Shown: positions 9,403 to 20,595, counted from the first letter of the stretch. The stretch: DNA of 64,000 bases from Hirschia maritima DSM 19733 (GCF_000378345.1 NZ_KB899544.1:124001-188000); one strand, 5' to 3'. Notes: generated by a model not told the origin, from the sequence alone. Numbers and translations: made by a program.

Positions 9403-9428
9403 GGCCCTCAACTTGGTTGAGAGCCTTT
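9403..9428 (+). terminator. possible weak terminator after PepSY gene
   Basis: An imperfect 9-bp stem (GGCCCTCAA with TTGAGAGCC, one mismatch) with a 5-base loop and a short TTT tail lies just beyond the convergent gene end. It overlaps the 3' end of the minus-strand NTF2-like gene. The T tract is short, so this is only a candidate. Confidence 0.35.
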
Positions 9429-9818
9429 CATGGCTTCAAGCATTTTTCCCATTTCTGCGTGAACCATATTCACTGCCTTTAGGGGGCGGATCATCACTTT
9501 GAATTCAGTGATGAGGCCATTTTCATCCCATTCTATCATGTCGATGCCATTTATATGAATGCCGTTCATTTCAGTTTCAAATTCAAGAACAGCGCGGTCA
9601 TCGCAATCAAATGTGCGCGTGTATTTGAAAGTTTCATTTCCTATCGTCTGACCCGCCGCCATAAGATAAGCCATTGTGATCATTTTACCTTTTTGAGGTG
9701 TATGAACCACGGGGCTGATCATAACTGCGTCATCATGGAGTTGCACGCTTAAACCTTCGGCGGAATGGTCGTTTTCCAACCATTCCATCCATCGCGACAT
9801 GTTTGTTGATTGGGACAT
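9408..9818 (-). CDS. NTF2-like/SnoaL-fold protein
   Basis: A 136-residue soluble protein with the cone-shaped NTF2/SnoaL layout: an N-terminal helix (SRWMEWLENDHSAEGLSVQL), then strands with VMISPV and DDRAVLEFETEMNGIHINGIDMI, and the DENGLITEFKVMIRP ending common in this fold. The fold houses isomerases, dehydratases and polyketide cyclases, and also non-enzymatic proteins, so activity is not assignable. It is the last gene of a minus-strand operon, 9 bp behind a dienoyl-CoA reductase. That suggests a role on a CoA or ring intermediate of the same pathway. Confidence 0.85.
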   Translation of the reverse strand: MSQSTNMSRWMEWLENDHSAEGLSVQLHDDAVMISPVVHTPQKGKMITMAYLMAAGQTIGNETFKYTRTFDCDDRAVLEFETEMNGIHINGIDMIEWDENGLITEFKVMIRPLKAVNMVHAEMGKMLEAMKGSQPS

Positions 9819-9827
9819 TTTCTGCTC

Positions 9828-11912
<2,085 letters not shown>

Positions 11913-12749
11913 CTATTTTTGCGGACGTAACATTGTGGTGTTAATCGGAGCTGGATCTTCAAAGTTTGGATCAGTCTTGGTCATTCGACTTTGTACAGCT
12001 TGCATGATGTCAGAAGGTTTCCAATAGCCTGCTTGAGCGACACTCGCCCAACGCAAAGCATCATCAGTGGAGTGGTCACGAGCATATGTAATAGCGCGCT
12101 TACTGCCTGCTATGGCTATAGGAGCTTTCTTAGAAATAATGGTGGCCATTTCTAAAGCGCGAGAGAGAGTGGCTTCCTTGTCGGCGCACACATCATTTAC
12201 AAACCCGTATTGCTTAGCGTCGCTCGCGGTGAGTGTGGAACCTAGGTAAGCCAGTTCACGGACAATGTGTTCTGGCATCAATTTAGGAAGACGTTGAAGG
12301 CTTCCTACATCAGCCATCATGCCGATGTTTATTTCTTCTATACGGAAGTAAGCTTCTTCGCTGGCAACAATGAGGTCACATGCAGACACAAAGTCCAATC
12401 CTGCGCCCACACATGCACCCTGAACAGCCGCGATAACTGGAAAGCGAGATTTTTCGAGTGATGTCAGCGTGTCTTGTAGGTGATCAACCATGTATGCAAA
12501 TGCTTCACGTTCTTCAGGCGTATCTGTTTTTGATATTCCGGAAGAAAATGCGCTCAATTCCATGCCCGAGCAGAAGTTTTTACCTTCAGCAGATACAACG
12601 CATACACGCGTTTTTCCGGCTTCGTTTAGATCTCGGATGGTTGTTGCAAACGTGCTCCAAAATTCTTGTCCCATAGCATTGGAAACTTCAGGGCGCGTGA
12701 AAGTGATATGGGTAATCCCATTTTCTGTAGTTACTGAATAGGCTGCCAT
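11913..12749 (-). CDS. enoyl-CoA hydratase/isomerase family protein
   Basis: A crotonase-fold enzyme of about 278 residues. The first half has the oxyanion-hole segment (KNFCSGMELSAF) and the second QGACVGAGLDFVSACDLIVAS. The usual catalytic Glu region reads EINIGMMADVGSLQRLP, like the isomerase/hydratase group near ECH1 (dienoyl-CoA isomerase), where Asp and Glu act in this loop. Start chosen at the ATG at 12749, because GGGAG lies 8 bases upstream; a GTG three codons earlier is the longest alternative. It is the first gene of the operon leading into the FadH-like reductase, which would fit isomerising a dienoyl-CoA. Confidence 0.92.
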   Translation of the reverse strand: MAAYSVTTENGITHITFTRPEVSNAMGQEFWSTFATTIRDLNEAGKTRVCVVSAEGKNFCSGMELSAFSSGISKTDTPEEREAFAYMVDHLQDTLTSLEKSRFPVIAAVQGACVGAGLDFVSACDLIVASEEAYFRIEEINIGMMADVGSLQRLPKLMPEHIVRELAYLGSTLTASDAKQYGFVNDVCADKEATLSRALEMATIISKKAPIAIAGSKRAITYARDHSTDDALRWASVAQAGYWKPSDIMQAVQSRMTKTDPNFEDPAPINTTMLRPQK

Positions 12750-12816
12750 TGTAATCACTCCCGAATTTCTTGTTTAAGCCAACTTTATTCTCAAAAGGAA
12801 TAGAAAGTCATGTGTG

Positions 12817-12831
12817 TATAACGACGTTATA
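12817..12831. promoter_or_regulatory. TetR-type operator (site A)
   Basis: TATAACGACGTTATA is a perfect palindrome about a central base, in the divergent space between the enoyl-CoA hydratase and nitroreductase genes. It shares ATAAC-N3-GTTAT with two sites beside the TetR gene at 20.6 kb. It is the likely operator through which that regulator controls both directions. Confidence 0.75.
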
Positions 12832-12991
12832 GTCGACTTTCCTTACGTGAGATCAAGCCTAACTAATCATAGAATAGACATAGATTGAAGTATTTTGGTA
12901 CAAATGTTAAAAAATAAGCCAATCTAGAGGTTTTGGGTATTGCTTCTTTCCCAACGGAAGGAGGTTAGACTTGTCTTAAAGCTAAACAAAA

Positions 12992-13693
12992 ATGAGTGGT
13001 CCTATGAATTTTGATGAACTTATTCGTTCGCGACGTAGTATTCGTGGATTTAAGAAGACACCGATTTCGAAGGAAGTCATTTCTGAGATCATGGAAGTGG
13101 CAAGGTTTGCTCCATCATCCATGAACACTCAGCCTTGGATTATATATGCCATAGGTGGAGAAACCTTGGACAAGATCCGGGAAGGAAATTGTTCTCAGAT
13201 GTTAGCTGGTGTTCCGCCCAAACGCGATTTTCCAATTAAGGAAGCTTATGAAGGTGAACACAGACAGAGACAGATTGATGTCGCCGTTCAGCTTTTTGAA
13301 GCCATGGGCATTGAACGACACGATAAAGAGAAACGTCAAGATTGGGTGATGAGAGGGTTTCGCCAATTTGATGCTCCTGTGTCTCTGGCTATTGCATATG
13401 ACACTTATCTTGAGCCGGCCGCGATAAGTCACTTTGATTTAGGTGCTTTCACCCATGCGCTTGTATTGGCTGCGTGGGAACGTGGAATTGGGGCTGTGAT
13501 CAATGGACAAGGTATCATGCAGTCTGAAGTGGTTCATAAACATGCTGGAATTCCGGAAAACCATGCCATCATGACCTGCGTGGCGCTTGGGTATCCAGAT
13601 TATGATTTTCCAGCCAATTCAGTGAAATCAACACGCGCTGATGTCGACACATTTCTGAACTTTGTTGGTTTTGAAGAAGGAACAGATGCATGA
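12992..13693 (+). CDS. nitroreductase family flavoprotein
   Basis: A 233-residue FMN-dependent nitroreductase-fold protein. The N-terminal SRRSIRGFKKTPI, then RFAPSSMNTQPWIIYA (FMN and phosphate contacts), and C-terminal VALGYPDYDFPANS are typical. Members reduce nitro groups, quinones or enones with NAD(P)H, so substrate is open. The ATG at 12992 lacks a good ribosome site; another in-frame ATG lies four codons later. An AAGGAGGT sequence at 12958-12965 is too far from it. The next gene starts inside its stop codon (ATGA overlap), so it is coupled to the DUF2855 protein. Site A upstream suggests TetR control. Confidence 0.92.
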   Translation: MSGPMNFDELIRSRRSIRGFKKTPISKEVISEIMEVARFAPSSMNTQPWIIYAIGGETLDKIREGNCSQMLAGVPPKRDFPIKEAYEGEHRQRQIDVAVQLFEAMGIERHDKEKRQDWVMRGFRQFDAPVSLAIAYDTYLEPAAISHFDLGAFTHALVLAAWERGIGAVINGQGIMQSEVVHKHAGIPENHAIMTCVALGYPDYDFPANSVKSTRADVDTFLNFVGFEEGTDA

Positions 13694-14778
13694 GTAATGT
13701 TGTGGAACTTCAAGTAAATCGTGAGAATTACCATGAAACGCGGATAGTGGAGCTGCAAAGTGCGCCACTGAACGAGAACCAAATCAGAGTTCAGATCGAT
13801 AAATTCGCGCTAACATCCAATAATGTCAGCTATGCTGTTTCTGGTGATATGATTGGTTATTGGAATTATTATCCAGCCGAAGCACCTTATGGAAAAGTTC
13901 CCGTGTGGGGTTTTGCGTCTGTCATAGAATCTCAAAGTGATCATATTAAAGTGGGGGAGAGAATTTGGGGATTCTTACCTATGGCAAATCAGACAGTGCT
14001 AACTGTCGGCAAGGTGTTTGATGATAACTTTATGGATGCGACGCCTTACCGCCAAGAATTGCCTATTCTTTACAACCAATATCGACGCACTCAAGGCGAA
14101 CCAGAATTTCTTCAGAATTATGATGATGAGCGTAGTCTCTTATTCCCGCTCTTTATGACTTCATTCCTGATTTATGATTTCTTGAAAGACAATGACTTCT
14201 TTGGTGCGAAACAAGTGCTTATTGGGTCTGTTTCTTCCAAAACGGGATTTGGTTTGGCAAAATTAATCCACAATGACAAAGAGGCAGATGTCAAAGTCGT
14301 TGGCATGACATCATCTCGAAATGTAGAGTTTGTGGAAAAGCTAGGTTGTTGTGATCAAGTCGTTGTTTATGGCGATGAAGATAAAATCGATCGCAACCAA
14401 AATGCTGCTTATGTCGACATGTCAGGCAATGCTCAATTGACTGAAAAATTGCACAACCAATTTGGTGATAGATTGGTCAATTCCTGTTTAGTGGGGGCTA
14501 CACATTGGGAGGAGAGAAGACAAGTCGACCAGCAATTGCCAGGTGCTCGTCCAACTTTCTTTTTTGCGCCAGCACAAATTACAAAACGTAACAAAGAGTG
14601 GGGCCCAGGTGTCGTGATTCAAAAGGCAATGATAGCGGCTGCTGGACTGTCGGACGCTATTAAGGGCGATTTACTAGTTGAGCAAATAACGCAGGCGGAT
14701 CAAACCGCTGATATTTGGAGAGATATGCTCGATAATAAGGTGGCACCTAATCGAGGGATAATGGTGAAGTTTGAATAG
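13690..14778 (+). CDS. DUF2855 family protein (MDR-like Rossmann enzyme, paralogue 1)
   Basis: A 362-residue protein of the DUF2855 family, whose function is unestablished. The order of a GroES-like N-terminal part (TSNNVSYAVSGDMIGYW, then PVWGFASVIES) and a central segment with VLIGSVSSKTGFGLA resembles medium-chain dehydrogenases, but no zinc ligands are seen. YVDMSGNAQL and FFFAPAQITKR are shared with the second copy at 18016-19101. It overlaps the nitroreductase stop by 4 bp. Its 3' end overlaps the convergent Gfo/Idh gene by 32 bp. Context suggests an NAD(P)-dependent step on a ketone or enone in the TetR-controlled pathway; this is inference. Confidence 0.9.
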   Translation: MSNVVELQVNRENYHETRIVELQSAPLNENQIRVQIDKFALTSNNVSYAVSGDMIGYWNYYPAEAPYGKVPVWGFASVIESQSDHIKVGERIWGFLPMANQTVLTVGKVFDDNFMDATPYRQELPILYNQYRRTQGEPEFLQNYDDERSLLFPLFMTSFLIYDFLKDNDFFGAKQVLIGSVSSKTGFGLAKLIHNDKEADVKVVGMTSSRNVEFVEKLGCCDQVVVYGDEDKIDRNQNAAYVDMSGNAQLTEKLHNQFGDRLVNSCLVGATHWEERRQVDQQLPGARPTFFFAPAQITKRNKEWGPGVVIQKAMIAAAGLSDAIKGDLLVEQITQADQTADIWRDMLDNKVAPNRGIMVKFE

Positions 14779-15751
14779 ACTTTTTGTCATTTTTTCTAAT
14801 CTCGTTAAGAATGAGCTCCATGTGGTGTTGGAAAGTGCGACTATCCGATAAAGACACAACACTGGACTGAGTTAGCCCATTGGCAATATCTTCACCGGCT
14901 TGGATTGCCTGATAATGATATCCTAATTCAGTTCTGTCGGCTTTATAGTGCTCTATGATGTCGTCCATTTGATACAACATTGCTTCACGGCATTTAAGAG
15001 CTTGAGGGATAACAATATGGCCTTTGGTTCCTATGATGTGGGCGTCATTATTGAGGTGGCATTTCATAGAGCTAGATAGCGTGGCCGTTACATTTCCATG
15101 ATTGAGAATAGCGATGACGTCATCCTCAACTCCATTAGGGGCATTTTGATGGATCACATGGATTGTATCGGGATCACTGCCGATGAAATATTTGGCAATA
15201 GCAACTGGATAGATCCCCATTTCTCTAACTACGCCGCCTGCATCATCTAAATCATATTGGTGTTGCTTGGGTGAATAAGGAATTGGAAATCCAAAATCGA
15301 CTTTGACGTGAAGACGTTCACCTATTGAGCCGGTATCTATCCACTCTTTAGCTTTGCGGAGGACGGGTAAGTGCCATGTCCAGAGCGCTTCAGCTAGGAA
15401 TTTTCCGGAGTTGTTAGCTGCCTCAACCACTTCTTCCATATCAGATAAAGACGTTACAATTGGCTTTTCGCACAAAACGTGTTTTCCAGCTGCGAGTGCA
15501 TCTAATATGTTTTGCTTGTGAGCTGTGCGTGGTGAACTGATATAAACGATATCAACATTGGGATCAGCCAACATGGATTGGTATTTGTTATATGTTTCTG
15601 GAATATCGTATTGGCTTGCAAAAGCGTCAGCGCGTTCTTGGGAACGAGAACACACCGCGACTAGATCGCCATTGTGAACTGCATGAAAATCAGAGCAAAA
15701 CCAGTTGCTCATTGCTCCAGTGCTAAGAATTCCCCATCCAAGTTTTTTCAT
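14747..15751 (-). CDS. Gfo/Idh/MocA family oxidoreductase
   Basis: A roughly 334-residue NAD(P)-dependent sugar or trans-dihydrodiol dehydrogenase-like enzyme. MKKLGWGILSTGAMS starts the Rossmann fold, and GKHVLCEKPI near residue 95 holds the conserved Lys-Pro. The open frame continues upstream to 15931, but that extension runs through a clear terminator at 15831-15861 and into the transaldolase gene. The ATG at 15751 opens exactly at the family's usual N-terminus and is taken as the start. The 3' end overlaps the convergent DUF2855 gene by 32 bp. Substrate is unknown. Confidence 0.92.
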   Translation of the reverse strand: MKKLGWGILSTGAMSNWFCSDFHAVHNGDLVAVCSRSQERADAFASQYDIPETYNKYQSMLADPNVDIVYISSPRTAHKQNILDALAAGKHVLCEKPIVTSLSDMEEVVEAANNSGKFLAEALWTWHLPVLRKAKEWIDTGSIGERLHVKVDFGFPIPYSPKQHQYDLDDAGGVVREMGIYPVAIAKYFIGSDPDTIHVIHQNAPNGVEDDVIAILNHGNVTATLSSSMKCHLNNDAHIIGTKGHIVIPQALKCREAMLYQMDDIIEHYKADRTELGYHYQAIQAGEDIANGLTQSSVVSLSDSRTFQHHMELILNEIRKNDKKSIQTSPLSLD

Positions 15752-15830
15752 TTGCATTCTACCAAAACTAATTCTCTCTATGAGTTTGAATAGCAGAAAA
15801 TAGGTTGGAATTGGCATGCGTGATTTGGAC

Positions 15831-15861
15831 AAAAAAAGGCCAGAGGAAACCTCTGGCCTTT
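15831..15861 (-). terminator. intrinsic terminator of transaldolase-like gene
   Basis: AGGCCAGAGG (15837-15846) and CCTCTGGCCT (15850-15859) form a perfect 10-bp stem with a 3-base loop. Read on the minus strand it is followed by a T run of seven. It sits 24 bp past the transaldolase-like stop and shows that the downstream Gfo/Idh gene has its own promoter. Confidence 0.93.
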
Positions 15862-15884
15862 GAGTATTTAATTGAATTAGGGGG

Positions 15885-16535
15885 TTAAACCTTAATTCCA
15901 GCTTCTTCAGCATCTTTGATGAATTGCTCAAGACCTTTGTCTGTGAGTGGGTGCTTCACCAATGCTTTGATAACTGCAGGAGGCGCTGTTCCAACATCAG
16001 CACCAACAATTGCACATTCTTTCACATGCATTGGACTGCGGATGGAAGCAGCAAGAATTTCAGTGTCGAAACCGTAATTGTCATAGATTGCGCGAATTTC
16101 TTGGATCAAATCCATACCATCAATGTGGATGTCGTCTAAACGGCCAATAAATGGAGAAATGTATGTTGCACCAGCTTTAGCTGCCAAAAGAGCTTGGTTT
16201 GCTGAAAAACAAAGTGTGACGTTGGTTTTGATGCCTTCTTTCGAAAAAGTTTGAGCTGCAGCCAGTCCATCGAGTGTAAGTGGCAATTTGACCACAATAT
16301 TGTCTGCGATTTTCGCGAGTTTGCGACCTTCTGCAAGCATGCCTTCTGTATCAAGGGCGATAACTTCTGCTGAAACAGGGCCATCTGTGACTGAACAGAT
16401 TTCAGTGATGACTTCTACAAAATCACGGCCAGATTTTTTAATAAGCGATGGGTTTGTTGTAACCCCATCAATGAGCCCGTATGATTCAAGTTCGCGGATG
16501 TCATCCACATTTGCGGTATCTACGAAGAATTTCAT
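15885..16535 (-). CDS. transaldolase/fructose-6-phosphate aldolase family protein
   Basis: A 216-residue short transaldolase (Tal/FSA subfamily), a class I aldolase making a Schiff base through Lys83 (NIVVKLPL). N-terminal [51 protein letters not shown] and ILAASIRSP are all standard. It moves or cleaves a three-carbon keto unit of sugar phosphates in the cytoplasm; transaldolase versus F6P aldolase activity cannot be told by eye. It stands alone: 139 bp free upstream and its own terminator downstream. Probably central metabolism inserted among catabolic genes. Confidence 0.95.
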   Translation of the reverse strand: MKFFVDTANVDDIRELESYGLIDGVTTNPSLIKKSGRDFVEVITEICSVTDGPVSAEVIALDTEGMLAEGRKLAKIADNIVVKLPLTLDGLAAAQTFSKEGIKTNVTLCFSANQALLAAKAGATYISPFIGRLDDIHIDGMDLIQEIRAIYDNYGFDTEILAASIRSPMHVKECAIVGADVGTAPPAVIKALVKHPLTDKGLEQFIKDAEEAGIKV

Positions 16536-16674
16536 CTGAAAATTCCGTTCTAATTTTGAGCTAAGACTTAGATGTGTTGTTCGATTCTGTTTTCATATCA
16601 GCACTCGTGGGATTCCAAAACCTGAATCAAAGCTTGAGACATGATAAACTTTGGTAAGATGTAAATAGTCGTCT

Positions 16675-17889
16675 TTAAAAGAGTAATTTTAGGTTGAATT
16701 CAGTGTCTTTGGCTTGCTCTGGTGTGATGTTTGTTTCGGTGGAGAGCAATTTTTTAGCGACCATGAATGACGGTGCATCATTAAGGGCGTCTACTGCGAG
16801 TAATTTGCCTTCTTTGAAATACCAGACCGAAAATGATTTATTCTCCGGTTTTCCGCGAAGGATGAGGTCGTCAAATCCTTGCATCAGGCCAACCGTTTGC
16901 AATTTGACGTCATACTGATCTGACCAAAACCAAGGCAGTGCGTTGTGAACTTTTTTGTCGCCCAGCATGTTTGCGGCGGTGACTTTGGCCTGTTCAATTG
17001 CATTGGGGACTGACTCTAATCTCACCCGTCGCCCATACCGCGGGTAAGGAAAATTGGAACAATCACCGGCAGCCCAGATATTAGGAACTGATGTTTGAGT
17101 GTGTTCATCGACGACTATGCCGTTGTCGATCTCTAATCCTGCTTCTTCAGCTAATTTTGTTTCAGGTGTCGCGCCAATTCCGACCAGAACCGTAGCACAT
17201 TCCAAAACAGTTCCGTTGGTGAGTTTGACTGACTTGATCTGATTGTCATCAATATCAAAACTTTCAACTGCAGAATCTAAACGTAGATCTACGCCTGCAT
17301 CTTTGTGGAGGTCTTGATAGAAGTGGGAAACTGGTTCACTAGCAACACGTGCGAGTACACGATCTGCAAGCTCCAATACAGTGACCTCTCTTCCCGCAGC
17401 GCATGCTACTGCAGCGACCTCAAGACCGATATAACCGGCACCAATTACGATAACTCGACCTTCAGAAGATAAAGCTGGAGAGAGGTTTTCTGAATCTTCT
17501 AAAGTACGCAGATAATGCACATTGGTGAGATTATCGTGTTCGAAGGGCAATTTCCGAGGTGGTGCACCGGTCGCGAGTAATAACTTAGTATAAGAAACTG
17601 TTTCACCATTGCTGAGTTCAATTGCTTGGACTTCACGATCTATTTTTTTTGCGAGAACGCCGGTGAGTACACGTACATTTTGTTTGTCGTAGAAATCAGA
17701 TGGTCGAAAATACAAACGTTCTTCCGCTAGCTCTCCTTTTAGAAAAGCTTTTGAAAGAGGGGGGCGCTGATAAGGAAGTTGCTTTTCACCACATATGAGT
17801 GTGACCTTTCCCTCAAAGCCCAATTGTCTAAGAGAAATAATTGCTTGAGCACCCGCCTGACCACCGCCAATTACTACGATTTCTTCCAT
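16675..17889 (-). CDS. FAD-dependent ferredoxin reductase (putidaredoxin reductase type)
   Basis: About 404 residues with two Rossmann motifs (IVVIGGGQAGAQA at the N-terminus for FAD, VIVIGAGYIGLEVAAV for NAD) and the WAAGDCSNFP motif, plus a C-terminal reductase domain. This is the rubredoxin/2Fe-2S ferredoxin reductase family that passes electrons from NADH to a ferredoxin feeding P450s or Rieske oxygenases. Start chosen at the ATG at 17889, where the FAD motif opens; an upstream start would add ten atypical residues. No ferredoxin, P450 or oxygenase gene lies nearby, so its partner must be elsewhere. Confidence 0.93.
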   Translation of the reverse strand: MEEIVVIGGGQAGAQAIISLRQLGFEGKVTLICGEKQLPYQRPPLSKAFLKGELAEERLYFRPSDFYDKQNVRVLTGVLAKKIDREVQAIELSNGETVSYTKLLLATGAPPRKLPFEHDNLTNVHYLRTLEDSENLSPALSSEGRVIVIGAGYIGLEVAAVACAAGREVTVLELADRVLARVASEPVSHFYQDLHKDAGVDLRLDSAVESFDIDDNQIKSVKLTNGTVLECATVLVGIGATPETKLAEEAGLEIDNGIVVDEHTQTSVPNIWAAGDCSNFPYPRYGRRVRLESVPNAIEQAKVTAANMLGDKKVHNALPWFWSDQYDVKLQTVGLMQGFDDLILRGKPENKSFSVWYFKEGKLLAVDALNDAPSFMVAKKLLSTETNITPEQAKDTEFNLKLLF

Positions 17890-18015
17890 GACAGATACTT
17901 TCCTGCTGCAATCATTCAACGTTTAGTGCGAATGGTTTAGCATGAAAGAGGTAGGACAATACAAGTCCCGATCAGGGAAGAAAAAAGATATCCTCCCTGA
18001 AGAGATACACTATCG

Positions 18016-19101
18016 CTACAGCTTGATTATCAATCCTTCTTCCGGTGCAAATTTACCATCAAGAATTTGGGGATAATACGTTTCCAGCTCCGCTAGTCCT
18101 TCAACTTCCTTCACTTTTAACCATGTTGCGCTTGCTTGCGCTGATTTCATGAGGAAAGAGCCGGATTTTTCAGCGAAGCCTTGTGGACCCCAGTCTTTTA
18201 AACGCTTTTGGATATGGCCGGGCGCGAAGAAAAATTCAGACTTTTCAGCATTGATATCTTTGTTTTGAACACCTTCGTCCCAATGGGTCATTCCAACGTT
18301 GATGCAGTGCATAAGATTGTCACCAAGAGCCTTATGAAGTTTTCCTAAAAGGTCTCCATTACCGGACATATCAACGATTACGGTTGGCTTGGATTTATCA
18401 ATTTTCTCAAGCTGATCATAAGTGAGAGTTTGATCAAAATAGTTGGTGCTCTCTACAAAACCTGCGTTTCTCGCCGATGTGAGACCGATTGAATGAGGAG
18501 CATTGGTATCTTCTTTAAGCGCAAACCCTAGCCCTAAACTTGTCTTGCTCGAAGCGCTTAGAACAAGCACTTGCTCAGCATTGTGCCAGTCTTTGTTTTG
18601 TAGGCTGTCCCATAAACAGAAAGAAGTAACGTGCAAGGGGAATAAGAGCGCACGATGGTTATCTATTGCGCGATTATAACCAGGCTCAGCTTCTACTCGG
18701 CGATACACATTATATCCGGGAGGGAGCTTTGATCTATGTTCAGAACCGTCGATGAATTGTCCTTTGGATACATTTGTTGGACGCATTTTTAGTTTTTCGG
18801 CTGGTGGAAAGTATCCATATAAACGGTCACCTATGGGGAGCTCATCGGATTTGCTTTCTATAACTTCGGCAAATCCCCAAACCGGTAATATGCCTTGCTC
18901 AGATGTGTCTTCTCCATGTGGAGGGAAGAAGTGCCAATATCCAAGTTGATCACCTGCAACTCCATAGGTGATATTGTTGGCAGTAAACGAAAATCGCTCA
19001 ATGCGAACAAGAACTTCACCATTTTGAATGGGGCTAAGGGCGTCTGTTTCGATTAAACGAAATTGATGGAGGTTTGATCTTGTTACCTGAAATTCCAACA
19101 T
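18016..19101 (-). CDS. DUF2855 family protein (MDR-like, paralogue 2)
   Basis: A 361-residue DUF2855 protein of unknown activity, clearly paralogous to 13690-14778. Shared blocks include NNITYGVAGDQLGYW, PVWGFAEVIES, LLFPLHVTSF, SASSKTSLGLGFA, VDMSGNGDLLGKLH and FFFAPGHIQKR. These blocks, including the Ser-Ser-Lys-Thr, are candidate cofactor or catalytic sites. It is 10 bp behind a flavin monooxygenase-like gene and so cotranscribed with it. The pairing of DUF2855 with a flavoprotein here, and with a nitroreductase for the other copy, argues for redox steps on a common type of substrate. Confidence 0.9.
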   Translation of the reverse strand: MLEFQVTRSNLHQFRLIETDALSPIQNGEVLVRIERFSFTANNITYGVAGDQLGYWHFFPPHGEDTSEQGILPVWGFAEVIESKSDELPIGDRLYGYFPPAEKLKMRPTNVSKGQFIDGSEHRSKLPPGYNVYRRVEAEPGYNRAIDNHRALLFPLHVTSFCLWDSLQNKDWHNAEQVLVLSASSKTSLGLGFALKEDTNAPHSIGLTSARNAGFVESTNYFDQTLTYDQLEKIDKSKPTVIVDMSGNGDLLGKLHKALGDNLMHCINVGMTHWDEGVQNKDINAEKSEFFFAPGHIQKRLKDWGPQGFAEKSGSFLMKSAQASATWLKVKEVEGLAELETYYPQILDGKFAPEEGLIIKL

Positions 19102-19111
19102 GGTGTTTCCC

Positions 19112-20512
19112 TCAGTTTATTTCATTCATGAATTGAAAGAGTTTGGTTGCCGCCAATGGCGCATTTGCACGCAATTTGTCTAATAAAGCGGATTTTTCGG
19201 TGTCTTCTGGTTTTACACTCGCCAATAGTTTGCTGAAGCCGTCTAATCGGTTTTCAAAAAGCCATTTTCTGATTTCTGGTGTTTGTCCCCATTTGTATTG
19301 GTTCATCAGAAAAGCGGCAGTGAATTTGATGAAATCCGTATCGTGGTTGGGGAGAGGTACAACACCGCAGAAATTGTTCTTTTCTTCATCAGTGCCATAA
19401 GCCGCTTCGGTGTGTGCGATGAAAGCTGCGCTAAATACCGGCTGATAAGAGCGCACCATTTGCGGTGTAATCAAATCGCCTTGAAAGATTGGTTTGATTT
19501 CTTCGTTTGAGATAGCCCGTGCTGAACAGTCAATGTGCAAGTGATCGGGGGAGGTTGGTATCTCGCCTTGGTCTAGTATTATTTTATCGTGTTCAATAGA
19601 TTGTACGCGGCCCAATCGAATAATGTTCTTTATTCGGCGCAGTTGCTCTAATTCCATTTGGGAAACGGTTGCACCGTGGAACATTGAAGGACGTACATTT
19701 TCATCAATGCGTAAAAACCAACCACATGCTTCGAGTTTATCGAACATATCATGGATAGATTCAGAGGTCGCAATAGCTTCAAGATGACCCGCTTGTGAAC
19801 CAATTGCATCAAAGAAAAATTCTTCGGTTGCTTGCGTGTTTTTGCGATCTAACAACCATGCATCACGTGGCATGATCCATTGAATGCTGTCAGGGCTTGC
19901 CCCTTGTTCCAATAACCATAGGCAAGCATCGATTCCTGTTTTTCCTGCGCCGATGACAACATAACCCGCTGGTGTCTTTCTAACCTTGGGAAGATTGTTC
20001 AATGGCATAAATTGAACATCAGGGGAGATCGAAAAATTTGGTGTGTGGGTGGAAGGTACGGTGGTCTTTAGAAACGTCGCATCGATGGTTTTACGGCGAA
20101 CTGAAACATCAAATTCTTCGCCGCTCAAAATATTGGTAAATTTCTTATCTCCGTCATAGCGACACATGGAATGAAATTGAACGCGACCAGATGGCAGAAA
20201 ATGTTGTTTCATAACATTGTCGAAGTAGGCGCTTACTTCTGCACCGGATGCTAGATCACCCAATCCTTTGTTCCATCCGGTAAGGTCTTTTTGGCCGCGG
20301 CTAAGCTCTACAGAACTAACACCATAATAAGCTGAAGGTTGATGAAGAGTCACAAAAGGGTACGCATCGTTCCAATGGCCACCAGGTTTGTGATGCTGAT
20401 CAACAAGTATAATATTTGCATCAGTCTCTTTGAGAATTACATCTGTAAATGCCATCCCCACAGCACCAGCACCGACTATAAGATAGTCCGTTTCCAAATG
20501 ATTTCTCGACAT
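19112..20512 (-). CDS. FAD/NAD(P)-binding monooxygenase-like protein
   Basis: A 466-residue flavoprotein. YLIVGAGAVGMAF near residue 10 binds FAD, and GGHWNDAYPFVTLHQPSAYYG resembles the flavin-containing monooxygenase and Baeyer-Villiger group around the FAD site. A second dinucleotide motif VVIGAGKTGIDAC lies near residue 185. A strict FMO fingerprint is not obvious, so 'FAD-dependent oxidoreductase' is the safe call. It is transcribed divergently from the TetR gene, and two palindromes in the gap make it the probable direct target. The DUF2855 gene follows in the same operon. Confidence 0.9.
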   Translation of the reverse strand: MSRNHLETDYLIVGAGAVGMAFTDVILKETDANIILVDQHHKPGGHWNDAYPFVTLHQPSAYYGVSSVELSRGQKDLTGWNKGLGDLASGAEVSAYFDNVMKQHFLPSGRVQFHSMCRYDGDKKFTNILSGEEFDVSVRRKTIDATFLKTTVPSTHTPNFSISPDVQFMPLNNLPKVRKTPAGYVVIGAGKTGIDACLWLLEQGASPDSIQWIMPRDAWLLDRKNTQATEEFFFDAIGSQAGHLEAIATSESIHDMFDKLEACGWFLRIDENVRPSMFHGATVSQMELEQLRRIKNIIRLGRVQSIEHDKIILDQGEIPTSPDHLHIDCSARAISNEEIKPIFQGDLITPQMVRSYQPVFSAAFIAHTEAAYGTDEEKNNFCGVVPLPNHDTDFIKFTAAFLMNQYKWGQTPEIRKWLFENRLDGFSKLLASVKPEDTEKSALLDKLRANAPLAATKLFQFMNEIN

Positions 20513-20570
20513 TTTCTTCCTCCAAGGTATTGCTTTTGGGGTTACATTTCGGGTTACAAATACCCATCAG

Positions 20571-20585
20571 TATAACGGTGTTATG
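20571..20585. promoter_or_regulatory. TetR-type operator (site B)
   Basis: TATAACGGTGTTATG carries the ATAAC-N3-GTTAT half-sites in the divergent gap between the flavoprotein and the TetR gene. Its centre is 25 bp from that of site C. Confidence 0.75.
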
Positions 20586-20595
20586 GTTGCGACGC

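Noticed and set aside
15752-15931. 60-residue N-terminal extension of the Gfo/Idh open frame
   Set aside because: It passes through a strong terminator and into the transaldolase-like gene, and the family N-terminus begins at the ATG at 15751.
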